Shown: piece after piece, positions 1 through 8,224 of the stretch
Position numbering within the stretch: position 1 is the stretch's first letter
Layout: every line of letters starts with the position of its first letter
From: Pseudovibrio sp. Tun.PSC04-5.I4
Lineage (GTDB): Bacteria > Pseudomonadota > Alphaproteobacteria > Rhizobiales > Stappiaceae
Direction: 5' to 3'
DNA: 64,000 nt
Assembly: GCF_900104145.1 (NCBI RefSeq)
Contig: NZ_FNLB01000006.1
Coordinates: 4,446,001-4,510,000, forward strand
Translations under genes and position numbers: made by a program
The notes under the pieces: generated by a model
Database searches by the model: none
Seen by the model: the letters and a program-made list of their open reading frames with translations, nothing else
What the model was told of the DNA's origin: nothing

Positions 1-416
1 CACGGATCGCTGCCTTTGAGGCGATGAATGCGCTTCGTGAAAGCTTGACAGATCTGGCCCAAGCTAATGTGCGCGGGTTCCCTAACTTGCCTGCCATACA
101 TGTTGGCATGGGCGTTCATGCGGGACGCGTGTTTTTTGGAAATGTTGGTGGGGAGCGTCGGCTCGATTTTACTGTGATCGGCCCCGTCGTGAATGAGGCC
201 GCAAGGATTGCGACCCTTTCTAAGAGGCTCAATAGAGAAATGCTCATTTCCCAATCTGTTGCAGAAATTCTCACATGCTGTGATGAGCACTATATTGGAA
301 CGTATCCACTGAAAGGCTTCCAGAAGCCAGTGAAGGTGTATCAGGCGCCTGAGTTGACGCGATCCTGTTTGTTTGGTCCGGGCAACACTGCTTTTCTGGC
401 TTGCGAGAAAAACTGA
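1..416 (+). CDS. Class III adenylate/guanylate cyclase, C-terminal part
   Basis: The gene enters from the left edge; its frame is open from base 3, so only about 137 C-terminal residues are present. The segment G-x-H-x-G-R-V-F-F-G-N-V-G followed by R-L-D-F-T-V-I-G-P-V-V-N-E-A-A-R is the classic second half of a class III nucleotide cyclase catalytic domain, which makes cAMP or cGMP from the nucleotide triphosphate. The metal-binding N-terminal half and any sensor domains lie outside the window, so substrate and input signal cannot be judged. Its last 76 bases overlap, tail to tail, the 3' end of the minus-strand DUF599 gene, an arrangement that would limit simultaneous transcription of both. 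Confidence 0.9.
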   Translation, partial: RIAAFEAMNALRESLTDLAQANVRGFPNLPAIHVGMGVHAGRVFFGNVGGERRLDFTVIGPVVNEAARIATLSKRLNREMLISQSVAEILTCCDEHYIGTYPLKGFQKPVKVYQAPELTRSCLFGPGNTAFLACEKN

Positions 417-1057
417 CGACGGAGCAGGACGAGCGTTACCATGAGTGTTGTGCCTACGAATACCAGTGGGCCTGCATACCATCCAAGATATCCGACTGCG
501 AAAAACAATGCCTGCTGGCCGTTGCTGAAATGGCGGCCCGCAAGCGTTGCCAACCGCGCTGCACGTAGGGATGTTTCGAGCGCTTCCTCATTTGTGTCAT
601 TACAGCCATCTGGAATGGAGCCCATGACAATGGTTGTGTAATTAAAGAGACGATACGCCCAGCCAAACTTAAAAAAGGCGTAGGCGAGGATAACCATCAG
701 GCCAAACGTTTTGGCTTCTGTTTGCAAAGGATCTGCCAGATAAGGCAGGTTGATGTTGCGGGCAAGCGCTGTCACTTCCTCCGTGGCGCTTAGGAGCGTG
801 ACTGTGCCGCCGATTGCCAGAAGAGAGGCTGAGGCGAAGAAGGCCGTCCCTTGTTGCAAACCGGATGCTACGTTTGTGTCTGCTATGCGGACATCCCGGT
901 TCAGCATCGCACGCATCCACCGGTACCGGTAGGCATCCATGGCATGAGATAGAGTGTATTTAGCCCATGGGCTACGATAAGCGAGCCAGCTGTACAGTCC
1001 CCATGCGAAGACAAAAAATATGATGGCTGCGATGTTGGATGCGGGAATTTGAAACAT
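341..1057 (-). CDS. DUF599 family integral membrane protein
   Basis: About 238 residues with four hydrophobic spans: one near the N-terminus, one in the G-T-A-F-F-A-S-A-S-L segment, one around F-G-L-M-V-I-L-A-Y-A and a long C-terminal pair. The R-Y-R-W-M motif after the first span and the overall plan match DUF599, a family of unknown function found in proteobacteria. I place the start at 1057, just before the first membrane segment and giving the usual family length. An in-frame ATG at 1213 would add 52 hydrophilic residues. Neither start has a strong ribosome site. The 3' end overlaps the convergent cyclase gene by 76 bases. No function is proposed. Confidence 0.8.
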   Translation of the reverse strand: MFQIPASNIAAIIFFVFAWGLYSWLAYRSPWAKYTLSHAMDAYRYRWMRAMLNRDVRIADTNVASGLQQGTAFFASASLLAIGGTVTLLSATEEVTALARNINLPYLADPLQTEAKTFGLMVILAYAFFKFGWAYRLFNYTTIVMGSIPDGCNDTNEEALETSLRAARLATLAGRHFSNGQQALFFAVGYLGWYAGPLVFVGTTLMVTLVLLRRQFFSQARKAVLPGPNKQDRVNSGA

Positions 1058-1563
1058 TGGTCTTTCTGTTCTTATACCGAAGGCTGAGTGGCTATTGGAT
1101 TGCACAACTTTATAGGTGCATTCTGTCTCGCACGAAACCGCGTTGGCGAATAGTGGCGTTTGCGGGAGGTGGGTATTCTCAATCTGAATAACTGATTGAG
1201 GCGTTAGACTCATGATTTCCGCGGAAGATAGGTATCAGAGTTGTCCTAAATGACTCCGTCCATCCTACAAAAGACGTGTTTTAAACGAATTTTTCCATGA
1301 AATTTGATCAGCTTTTTCTCAAGTGTTAATAATATTTTTGAGGGCCTGAAAAAGACGTAACTAATTGTAAGTATATGGTTTTATTTGACTGGTATTTCTG
1401 TCTAGTGACATCTTACTGTTTACTTTTGTAGGAGGAGACTATTTAGGCAGGCTAAAATACGCCGTTTTGCTGTTGCGCTTTGGTGACAGAAGGGATATTT
1501 CGTGCGCCCTGTGCTGATAGGGGTTCCTCAGGTGCATGAATATCAACCATTAAACGGTGTTTT

Positions 1564-1671
1564 ATGGACCATGAAATCCAAAAATCTTGCTGGGGTTTTA
1601 CAGTCTGGACTGTAGTTACCCTCGGCGGCGTTATGGCTCTGTTCTACGTTTTTGCAGGTGCAGGCAGTTAA
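1564..1671 (+). CDS. Possible 35-residue small membrane protein
   Basis: A short frame (M-D-H-E-I-Q-K-S-C-W, then a hydrophobic stretch and a G-A-G-S end) would encode a single-span membrane peptide. It sits alone in the 680-base gap between DUF599 and the DUF1489 gene, and a strong rho-independent terminator begins 34 bases after its stop, so something is transcribed rightward here. No clear Shine-Dalgarno lies just before the ATG, and an isolated GGAGGAG at 1431 does not lead to a good start. It could equally be a non-coding transcript. I do not recognise a family. Confidence 0.35.
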   Translation: MDHEIQKSCWGFTVWTVVTLGGVMALFYVFAGAGS

Positions 1672-1705
1672 CCTGAGACAACTGCTGTTAACACGCGGGA
1701 TTTGA

Positions 1706-1738
1706 AAGGGATGCAAACCGAGTTTGCGTCCCTTTTTT
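1706..1738 (+). terminator. Rho-independent terminator of the orphan small transcript
   Basis: A 13-bp stem (1706-1718 with 1722-1734, one G-U pair) with a CGA loop runs straight into a T6 tract. In the plus direction the only possible source is the 35-residue frame or a small RNA in this gap, because the next gene starts at 1894. Confidence 0.85.
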
Positions 1739-1893
1739 CGTTTTCGGCTAGTCCGAAACCTGCAAGACAATTTTGTCCAAACGGGGCTTCTCCTGAAGCA
1801 TATCCTGCGCTTCACCGATATGTTTGTGCAAGGTATGAGCTAAGCCTGTGGCTTTGGCTGGAAATGCGTCTGCGTTCCTGTTAATGGAGTGCT

Positions 1894-2340
1894 ATGACAC
1901 AGCATCTGGTAAAACTTTGTGTTGGCGTGGAAAGCGTCGATCAATTGCGCGGCTACATTGAGCAACGGCAAATCCTCGCCCTTGCGCATGGGCTGAGTAA
2001 TGAGCAGATCCACACCACCAGAATGGTGCCCACGCGTATAGATGAGCTGCTTGATGGTGGGTCCCTGTATTGGGTCATTAAGGGCAACGTTCAGGTTCGT
2101 CAGAAGCTGATTGATATTCGCGTTCACAAAGATGATGCAGGTAAGAGGAGCTGTGACCTTGTAATGGAGCCCTATCTCCATCAGACGCAGTTTCAGCCGC
2201 GCAGGCCGTTTCAGGGCTGGCGGTATCTGAGCGTGTCAGATGCGCCTGCGGATTTGACTGGTTCGATGCTTGCTGGGGATCAGCTTGCTGAGATGCCTGA
2301 GGCAATGCGCCGTGAATTGCAGGATCTAGGCCTGATTTAG
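1894..2340 (+). CDS. DUF1489 family protein
   Basis: A 148-residue soluble protein starting M-T-Q-H-L-V-K-L-C-V-G. The conserved stretches T-R-M-x-P-x-R, D-G-G-S-L-Y-W-V-I-K-G and R-P-F-Q-G-W-R-Y-L identify DUF1489, an alphaproteobacterial family of unknown function. Length is normal for the family. GGAG lies five bases before the ATG. The gene stands alone between the orphan terminator and the convergent panC gene. No signal peptide or membrane segment is seen, so it should be cytoplasmic. Confidence 0.85.
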   Translation: MTQHLVKLCVGVESVDQLRGYIEQRQILALAHGLSNEQIHTTRMVPTRIDELLDGGSLYWVIKGNVQVRQKLIDIRVHKDDAGKRSCDLVMEPYLHQTQFQPRRPFQGWRYLSVSDAPADLTGSMLAGDQLAEMPEAMRRELQDLGLI

Positions 2341-2399
2341 GCCTGTTGGCCTTCAGGGGAAGTGCCAGGTACCAGTGAAGCTGCTACCCGGACTGAAAC

Positions 2400-3242
2400 T
2401 TATACTTCGATATTATCAATCAGCCGTGTGGTGCCGATTTTTGCGGCGACCAGAATGCGGACGCCTTTGATGTCGATTGGCGTGCCGAGGTGTTTTTCAT
2501 CGCGCAGCTCAAAGTAGTCTGTCGTAAATCCTGAGAGCTTCAGAGCGGCGAGCGCTTTCTTCTGCACAACAATCCAGTTCTCCCCGTTGTGGAGTGCATT
2601 GCGCGCTGTGGTCAGCGTTTGGGAGATTGTCCGCGCGTTGGTGCGCTCCTGCTCGTTGAGGTATTCGTTGCGAGAGGACATGGCCAGCCCGTCGTGCTCG
2701 CGAACTGTTGGTGCACCGAGAATCTTGGTTGGCAAGTGCAAGTCTTTTGCCAGTTGTTTGATAACACACAGCTGCTGGTAGTCTTTTTCCCCAAATATTG
2801 CGGTGTCTGGCATAACAGCCAGCAAAAGCTTAGCAACAACGGTGGCGACACCCGTGAAGAAATGCGGGCGGTGTTCTGATTCTAAGCCGATCGCCGGGCC
2901 ATCAATCTGGATGGTTGTTGCATACCCGTTGGGGTACATCTCTTTGCCGTTTGGCGCGAAAACGCCGAACACGTCATGGTCTGCGAGTTTTTCAAGGTCG
3001 GAATTTTCTGTCCGAGGGTAGCTCTCAAAGTCTTCGCCCGGTGCAAATTGTTTTGGGTTCACAAAGATTGAAACAATCACGATGTCCGCGTGTTCCTTTG
3101 CTTTTTCAACCAGAGACAGGTGACCGGCGTGCAGCGCTCCCATCGTTGGAACCAGAGCGATTTTTTTGCCATCTCGTCTCAGAGGTGAAAGCGCAGTCCG
3201 TATGTCGTCTACACTGCGATATACGTCTGGGAGATTTCTCAT
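2400..3242 (-). CDS. panC: Pantothenate synthetase
   Basis: PanC joins pantoate and beta-alanine using ATP in the cytoplasm, the last step of pantothenate (coenzyme A precursor) synthesis. The V-P-T-M-G-A-L-H-A-G-H-L-S-L nucleotide-binding motif is near residue 30, followed by F-V-N-P-K-Q-F, G-E-K-D-Y-Q-Q and M-S-S-R-N, all hallmarks of the family. The chosen start at 3242 has GGAG five bases upstream and gives 280 residues, the usual length; an ATG at 3266 would add eight residues with no support. No panB is adjacent, so the pathway genes are separated here. Confidence 0.95.
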   Translation of the reverse strand: MRNLPDVYRSVDDIRTALSPLRRDGKKIALVPTMGALHAGHLSLVEKAKEHADIVIVSIFVNPKQFAPGEDFESYPRTENSDLEKLADHDVFGVFAPNGKEMYPNGYATTIQIDGPAIGLESEHRPHFFTGVATVVAKLLLAVMPDTAIFGEKDYQQLCVIKQLAKDLHLPTKILGAPTVREHDGLAMSSRNEYLNEQERTNARTISQTLTTARNALHNGENWIVVQKKALAALKLSGFTTDYFELRDEKHLGTPIDIKGVRILVAAKIGTTRLIDNIEV

Positions 3243-3518
3243 AGGTGTCTCCATGTCGGAACACATATCCCGTTATTTCTTGCTGTTGCAGCTGTTATTA
3301 TCTGTTGTTGGTAATGGGTTTGCGCAAGTCATGTTGAACCCAAATGCAAGCAGAAACTGATATAAAGAATATTAGCAGATTTTGTGACAACTCTCACTGC
3401 GCCAATAGTGGATACTGGAGGTAAGGTGGCTAAATTACTAATCTGTCCCATATTTGGGTAAGGTATTGGAATAAAATGCCTTCATTGCGATTTTAGTTGC
3501 TTGAGCCGAGGTGCGCCT

Positions 3519-4241
3519 ATGTCTGATAAACCCGCCAATACATCTGGCTTTTTGCGAAAGCAGGCAGAGGACAAAACCGATCTCTCTGATTTCCTGCAGT
3601 CGGCTAAAGGCGCAATTGCGGCTCCGGCAGCCGCTGAGCGTGGGCGGTTGATCTTTGCGTTGGATGCTACCATGAGCCGGCAACCGACGTGGGATCAGGC
3701 CTGTCATCTGCAACAAGAGATGTTTGGGGAAACGGGCCGCATTGGGTCGCTGGATGTTCAGCTGGTGTTCTTCCGTGGATTTGGTGAGTGCAAAGCGTCG
3801 CGTTGGGTGAGTAACTCGCGGGATCTTGGGAAGATGATGAGCCGCATTCGGGTTCAGGCCGGGCGGACGCAGATTCGCAAAGTATTAGACCATGTTTTGC
3901 AGGAGACGCGGAAAACCCGTGTGCAGGCGGTGGTCTATATTGGCGACAGCATGGAAGAGAATCCGGACCGGGTGTGTGATCGTGCTGGCGAGCTTGGTTT
4001 GCTCGGCGTACCTATGTTTGTGTTTCAGGAAGGTCAGGATTCGGCGGCGGAACGCACGTATCGGGAAATCGTCCGATTGACCAACGGCGTCTACCTCAAT
4101 TTTGATGCAGGGGCCGCGTCTAGTCTGCGCGGTTTACTGGCCGCAATTGCCGCGTATTCTGCTGGGGGAAAGAGCGCCCTTGAGCAGTTGGATCAATCAG
4201 GGCATAAAGGTGCACAATTCCTGCTAGAACACCTTAGGTAA
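3519..4241 (+). CDS. VWA domain-containing protein
   Basis: About 240 residues. After a charged N-terminus, R-L-I-F-A-L-D-A-T-M-S-R begins a von Willebrand A-like fold; a degenerate MIDAS-type D-x-T-x-S is visible, and V-V-Y-I-G-D-S-M-E-E-N forms the second half. No signal peptide or membrane span is present, so it is probably cytoplasmic. The gene ends three bases before a membrane-anchored J-domain gene and the two very likely form one operon and act together. The ATG at 3519 follows a GAGG and is preferred over an upstream TTG. The molecular role is unknown to me. Confidence 0.75.
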   Translation: MSDKPANTSGFLRKQAEDKTDLSDFLQSAKGAIAAPAAAERGRLIFALDATMSRQPTWDQACHLQQEMFGETGRIGSLDVQLVFFRGFGECKASRWVSNSRDLGKMMSRIRVQAGRTQIRKVLDHVLQETRKTRVQAVVYIGDSMEENPDRVCDRAGELGLLGVPMFVFQEGQDSAAERTYREIVRLTNGVYLNFDAGAASSLRGLLAAIAAYSAGGKSALEQLDQSGHKGAQFLLEHLR

Positions 4242-4244
4242 TAT

Positions 4245-4988
4245 ATGGGCTATTTGGTTATGGGAGGATTGCTGCTTGCCATCCTCTATTTCATCGCAAA
4301 GGCGCTGTCGCGATCTAATCCGGCAAAATTAGTTGAACAGCTAAAGATGCTGATCGGTTTAGTGCTTATTCCGGTTTGTATTTTTCTCGCCGTCACGGGA
4401 AAATGGATAGCGGCGATTCCGCTTGGCGTTTTTGCGCTTTCCCTTTTGGGGGTTAAATCGGCGCAGAACTATAAGTTCCCCGGCGGGTTTAGTCTTGGCG
4501 GGCTTGGCGACGTTTTCAACCGGACTGGCAAAAGCGCTGGTCAAACCTCTTCCGTTTCCTCCACCTATTTGAAGATGGAGCTGGACCATGACAGTCGTAA
4601 GCTCGAAGGCGACGTGCTTGCCGGTTCTTATTCAGGCCGTGCTTTGAGTTCACTTCAGACTGGTGATCTCAAAGGTTTATGGCATGAAGTGCAATCCGAC
4701 GGAGACAGCGTGTCGCTACTCGAAGCTTACCTCGATAGCAGGCTCCCCAACTGGCGTGTAGACTTCCAGGCGGATTCCACAACGCGGGAGCGAAACGCGT
4801 CGGGCTCGAGCACTCTGACTGAAAAGGAGGCCTACGAGGTTCTTGGACTTGCGCCGGGCGCTTCCTTGGACGACGTTCGTGCCGCCCATCGCAGATTGAT
4901 TAAGCGTTTGCATCCCGATAGCGGAGGCTCTGCTTTCTTGGCTTCCAAACTCAACGAGGCGAAGGATAGGCTTCTCAACAGACATTAA
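4245..4988 (+). CDS. Membrane-anchored J-domain (DnaJ-like) protein
   Basis: A 247-residue protein with two N-terminal hydrophobic segments (about residues 1-20 and 35-70), a variable middle and a C-terminal J domain (A-Y-E-V-L-G-L to L-N-E-A-K-D-R-L-L). The HPD tripeptide needed to stimulate DnaK ATPase is present near residue 222. There is no glycine-rich or zinc-finger region, making it a class III J protein, laid out like the mitochondrial Pam18/Tim14 type. It probably recruits DnaK to the inner membrane. It follows the VWA gene by three bases and converges on the carboxypeptidase gene. Confidence 0.85.
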   Translation: MGYLVMGGLLLAILYFIAKALSRSNPAKLVEQLKMLIGLVLIPVCIFLAVTGKWIAAIPLGVFALSLLGVKSAQNYKFPGGFSLGGLGDVFNRTGKSAGQTSSVSSTYLKMELDHDSRKLEGDVLAGSYSGRALSSLQTGDLKGLWHEVQSDGDSVSLLEAYLDSRLPNWRVDFQADSTTRERNASGSSTLTEKEAYEVLGLAPGASLDDVRAAHRRLIKRLHPDSGGSAFLASKLNEAKDRLLNRH

Positions 4989-5008
4989 ACTCACCGTAAA
5001 GATACTAG

Positions 5009-6478
5009 TTACTGATAGACGGCATAGCAGGAGTACTTGGCCTTTTTTAATTTGGCACACGCATCCCAAGCTGCTGTTTTGGTTTCAAACCCGATGAACC
5101 GAGCGCGGTACAAGGTTTGCTTCTTTGACATGACTGGTTCTGTGTAAATGCGCTTGTTGCGGAGGGTTGCTCCAGCTGCAGCACGCGCAGTCTCCAGGAT
5201 TTTGATGGCTTTATCCTGGCTGTCGGTCGCGGAGATCTGAATCTGCCAACCGGATATGCTGATATCCTTAGGCTTCAGGCTCGCAATCTTTTGCTCAATA
5301 GGAGTAGAGGATGGCGTGTTTGTAGCCACCTTTTGTTGTAACCGAGCGGAGGCGGAAACAGCAGGCGCTGCCAGTGAATTGGCGACCAGTTGTTTCTGAC
5401 GAGCTGCTGCCGGGGCCCTTACCTGTTTTTCCAGCATCTTAGCTATCGGGTCAGATGGCTTCGAATTTGGTGCTTTGGACAGGGCGGGGTTGGCATAAGC
5501 TAACAGAGTTGGTTGTTGTGGTGCGGGCGTGGAAACCTTTGCCACAGGGATCGCCGGAGCATTCTTCGGAAACTTATAACGCGATTTCTTCGCGGTAATT
5601 CCAGCATAAAGCATTGGCGTTGTGCGACGACCACGGGATGCTTTTGGCAAGTACTGACTGATCAGCTTGACCATTTGCGCATCTCGGCGTTTGCCGGTTC
5701 TACCACCAAGAACAACAGCCACGATCTGCCGGTTATCACGCTTCACATTGGTTACAAGGTTGAAGCCTGATGCATTCGTGTAGCCGGTTTTGATGCCATC
5801 TACACCACGGACACGTCCGAGCAGCTTGTTGTGGTTGCCCATGCGTCGGCCTGCATAGGTGTAAGAGCGGGTGTTGAAGTACTTGTAGTACTTCGGAAAA
5901 CGATCCTGGATCGCGCGACCTAACAAGGCGAGGTCAGCGGCGGTTGTTACCTGCTTGGAGTTTGGCAGGCCGTGCGGGTTTCTGAAAGTGGAATTGCGCA
6001 TGCCAATGGCACGAGCGGTCTGTGTCATACGGCGACCAAAAGCAGTTTCAGATCCGGAGATATGTTCGGCGATCACAGTCGAAGCGTCATTGGCTGACTT
6101 TGTGACCAGCGCGTATATGGCATCTTTCACGCCTAGCGTGCTGCCAACCTTTAAGCCGAGCTTGGTTGGCGGGCGGCCAGCAGCGTAGCGAGACACCTTC
6201 ATTCTTGTTTTCAATGTGAGGCGGCCAGCTTCCAGTTCTTCAAAGAGAACATAAAGCGTCATGATCTTGGTGGTTGAGGCCGGGTAGCGTTTGGCATTTG
6301 CGTTTTTTGCGTAAAGCACCTTACCCGTTTTTGCATCTACAACGATGCCGGCATATTTGGGGTTTGCCTGAGCCACCGTTGGTGCAGCAATGAGTGCAGC
6401 GGAAACGGCTAGAATACCGACAGCTTGTCCAAAAGCCCTTTTAAGGCGACCGAATGGTCCTAAAATACGCAGACCCAT
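5009..6478 (-). CDS. D-alanyl-D-alanine carboxypeptidase with SPOR domain
   Basis: A penicillin-binding protein 5-type enzyme that trims the terminal D-Ala from peptidoglycan stem peptides in the periplasm. A signal peptide (hydrophobic A-V-G-I-L-A-V-S-A-A-L, then A-Q-A) is followed by S-T-T-K with the catalytic serine near residue 68, S-A-N near 130 and K-T-G near 230. A proline/alanine-rich linker leads to a C-terminal SPOR domain (G-W-Q-I-Q-I-S-A), which binds denuded glycan and would target the enzyme to the division site. The ATG at 6478 is chosen because the signal peptide starts there; an upstream TTG at 6514 is unlikely. About 489 residues. Confidence 0.92.
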   Translation of the reverse strand: MGLRILGPFGRLKRAFGQAVGILAVSAALIAAPTVAQANPKYAGIVVDAKTGKVLYAKNANAKRYPASTTKIMTLYVLFEELEAGRLTLKTRMKVSRYAAGRPPTKLGLKVGSTLGVKDAIYALVTKSANDASTVIAEHISGSETAFGRRMTQTARAIGMRNSTFRNPHGLPNSKQVTTAADLALLGRAIQDRFPKYYKYFNTRSYTYAGRRMGNHNKLLGRVRGVDGIKTGYTNASGFNLVTNVKRDNRQIVAVVLGGRTGKRRDAQMVKLISQYLPKASRGRRTTPMLYAGITAKKSRYKFPKNAPAIPVAKVSTPAPQQPTLLAYANPALSKAPNSKPSDPIAKMLEKQVRAPAAARQKQLVANSLAAPAVSASARLQQKVATNTPSSTPIEQKIASLKPKDISISGWQIQISATDSQDKAIKILETARAAAGATLRNKRIYTEPVMSKKQTLYRARFIGFETKTAAWDACAKLKKAKYSCYAVYQ

Positions 6479-6730
6479 GTTTTTTCTCGCCCCGTGAGCA
6501 ATGGATGGCAGCAAACGCGCTCTATACTAGCAAATGTGTGAAGTGCCTGTGGAGGTGTGTTCAGAAAGCCTCAGCTGCAGAAAATGCAGCGGAGATGGCC
6601 CCCCCGGTTCGCTTCGTACCCAGAATGCTGTGATTACGGTTACAATTCTGTAAATACGGAGAGGCAGATTGCAAAAAAAATGATTTTATTCGTTTTTTAG
6701 ATGCGGCTAGGGCGCTGGGATCGCTCTATA

Positions 6731-6741
6731 TTGCAGTGCAA
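6731..6741. promoter_or_regulatory. TGCA palindrome, possible PhaR operator
   Basis: A perfect 11-base palindrome, TTGCA-G-TGCAA, ends eight bases before the -35 box of the phasin promoter. PhaR repressors of other alphaproteobacteria bind TGC-rich repeats upstream of phasin genes. The link is an inference from position and base pattern. Confidence 0.4.
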
Positions 6742-6749
6742 AATAAAGA

Positions 6750-6777
6750 TTGACAAAATTTGTGCAGCGCATAATAT
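6750..6777 (+). promoter_or_regulatory. Sigma-70-type promoter of the phasin gene
   Basis: A perfect TTGACA (6750-6755), a 16-base spacer and TAATAT (6772-6777) lie about 95 bases upstream of the phasin start. This is one of the strongest promoter matches in the window and fits an abundant granule protein. Confidence 0.65.
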
Positions 6778-6872
6778 CTCCGCATAAAGTTGAGAGATGT
6801 GGTGTTTGCTCCGCGCGAGATAATTACCTCATTATCGAAATACCGGCGCCGTCTAATGATGAGGGAATTTTT

Positions 6873-7205
6873 ATGGTTACAGGATTCGAGAATATGCAAA
6901 AGCTTGGAAAAGATAACATGGAAATTGCCATGCAAAGCTTCGGCACCTTGTCTAAAGGAATGCAGGCGATCTCAACTGAGGTTGCAGAGTACTCCAAAAA
7001 ATCTATGGAACAGAACAGCACCGCAATGGAGAAAGTTGCAAGTGCGAAGTCTATGGATAAGGCTATGGAAGTTCAGGCAGATTTTGCCAAGGTCAGCTAT
7101 GAAAACATGGTAGGCCAGGCAACAAAGATCGGCGAAATGTATGCTGAAATTGCCAAGGCCGCCTGCAAGCCTTACGAAAACATGATGCCTAAGGTTGCCA
7201 AGTAG
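6873..7205 (+). CDS. Phasin family protein
   Basis: A 110-residue, helical, methionine- and alanine-rich protein (G-F-E-N-M-Q-K-L-G-K-D-N-M-E to K-P-Y-E-N-M-M-P-K-V) typical of short alphaproteobacterial phasins, which coat polyhydroxyalkanoate granules and control their size. No signal peptide. GAGGGA lies eight bases before the ATG. A strong promoter with a TGCA palindrome precedes it and a terminator follows, so it is a monocistronic, probably regulated gene. Phasin-like proteins are also found in species that make no polymer, so PHA binding is likely but not certain. Confidence 0.85.
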   Translation: MVTGFENMQKLGKDNMEIAMQSFGTLSKGMQAISTEVAEYSKKSMEQNSTAMEKVASAKSMDKAMEVQADFAKVSYENMVGQATKIGEMYAEIAKAACKPYENMMPKVAK

Positions 7206-7229
7206 TCATTAAATGGAGCGCTTGTTTGG

Positions 7230-7268
7230 ACCCGGAGCTGGGATTGGCTTCGGGTTTTTGTGTTTTTA
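7230..7268 (+). terminator. Terminator after the phasin gene
   Basis: ACCCGGAGC (7230-7238) pairs with GCTTCGGGT (7247-7255) with one G-U, followed by T-rich sequence. It lies 25 bases after the phasin stop. Confidence 0.75.
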
Positions 7269-7882
7269 AGGCCGGTCAATCTGGTTGATCGTGATGCCTT
7301 GTTTTTCTTAAAACCTCTCTCTCTTCTTCAAATACCTCTCAAAACATTGTGATTCTGGGCCTGTCTTTCTCGTATTTTGATGGCGTGCCTTTTATTTGAT
7401 TAGCGTCAGCTCATCTTCCGTAAGGAGGTGTGCCTATTACTTCGGATAGTTCATGGTGGTTTTATCGAGATAGGGGTTTGCATTTTCCTGTTTGCTTAGG
7501 GAATAATCCTACTTAAGATAGGGAGAATGAAGAGCTGCTTTCAATGACCCGCAATTTGTTGATCTGGCAGGGACAATTTGAAAGTGATCTGTAGTCAGAA
7601 ATCTCGGCATGCTGAGGGAAGATGGCTAATAGCTTGATGTAAAGCACAGCGTAGCTGCTGTAACAGGACAAATGAATGAAAGACCGACACCAGGCAATGA
7701 GTGTTCTCAAGGGAGATAAACTTATGCTTCCAGATTACAATGAAACAAAAGATGAAACGTTGTTTGATTTTTTTGGAGTTGTTGGTGCACCCTATGAAAA
7801 TGCATATCCCTTGAATTCGTGGGGGTTACGTTTAAATACTATAAAGTCCTCTGCGCTATACATGGAGGGACATCGAGAAGTT
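7269..7882. other. Gene-poor stretch before clpS
   Basis: About 600 bases without a convincing gene. It contains an isolated strong Shine-Dalgarno-like AAGGAGGTG at 7422 that leads only to a very short frame. The clpS frame stays open upstream to 7676, with an ATG at 7724 preceded by GGGAG, so an N-terminally extended ClpS cannot be excluded. Confidence 0.5.
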
Positions 7883-8212
7883 ATGAGCAGTGATTTCGAC
7901 CTGAACAATGAGGATGATGGCGGGACGATTACAGCTACCAAGCCTAAGCCAAAAATAAAAAGGCCAAGCTTGTATCGCGTGTTGCTGCTTAATGATGATT
8001 TTACGCCGATGGAGTTTGTGATCCACGTGGTTGAGCGGTTTTTTCATAAGGACCGCGAAGACGCAACGCAGGTCATGCTTCATGTCCATCATCATGGCTT
8101 AGGGGAGTGTGGAGTCTTCACCTATGAAGTGGCCGAGACCAAGGTCACACAAGTAATGGATTTCGCCCGAAAACACCAACATCCATTGCAATGCGTAATG
8201 GAGAAAAAGTAA
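7883..8212 (+). CDS. clpS: ClpS, ClpA adaptor of the N-end rule pathway
   Basis: ClpS binds proteins with destabilising N-terminal residues and hands them to ClpAP. After an acidic N-terminal tail (S-S-D-F-D-L-N-N-E-D-D) the core contains Y-R-V-L-L-L-N-D-D-F-T-P-M-E-F-V, the E-R-F-F segment, H-V-H-H-H-G and C-G-V-F-T-Y-E-V-A-E-T-K-V, which form the substrate pocket and ClpA contact surface. The start at 7883 gives 109 residues, the usual size; ATGs at 7862 and 7724 are alternatives. clpA follows 12 bases later, so the adaptor and unfoldase are co-transcribed. Confidence 0.9.
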   Translation: MSSDFDLNNEDDGGTITATKPKPKIKRPSLYRVLLLNDDFTPMEFVIHVVERFFHKDREDATQVMLHVHHHGLGECGVFTYEVAETKVTQVMDFARKHQHPLQCVMEKK

Positions 8213-8224
8213 TAGGGGGCGCCT

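Noticed and set aside
5513..5770. 85-codon frame opposite the carboxypeptidase gene
   Set aside because: Antisense shadow of a well-supported gene; no ribosome site.
6600..6660. tRNA-like GGTTCG sequence
   Set aside because: No acceptor stem or cloverleaf could be formed around it.
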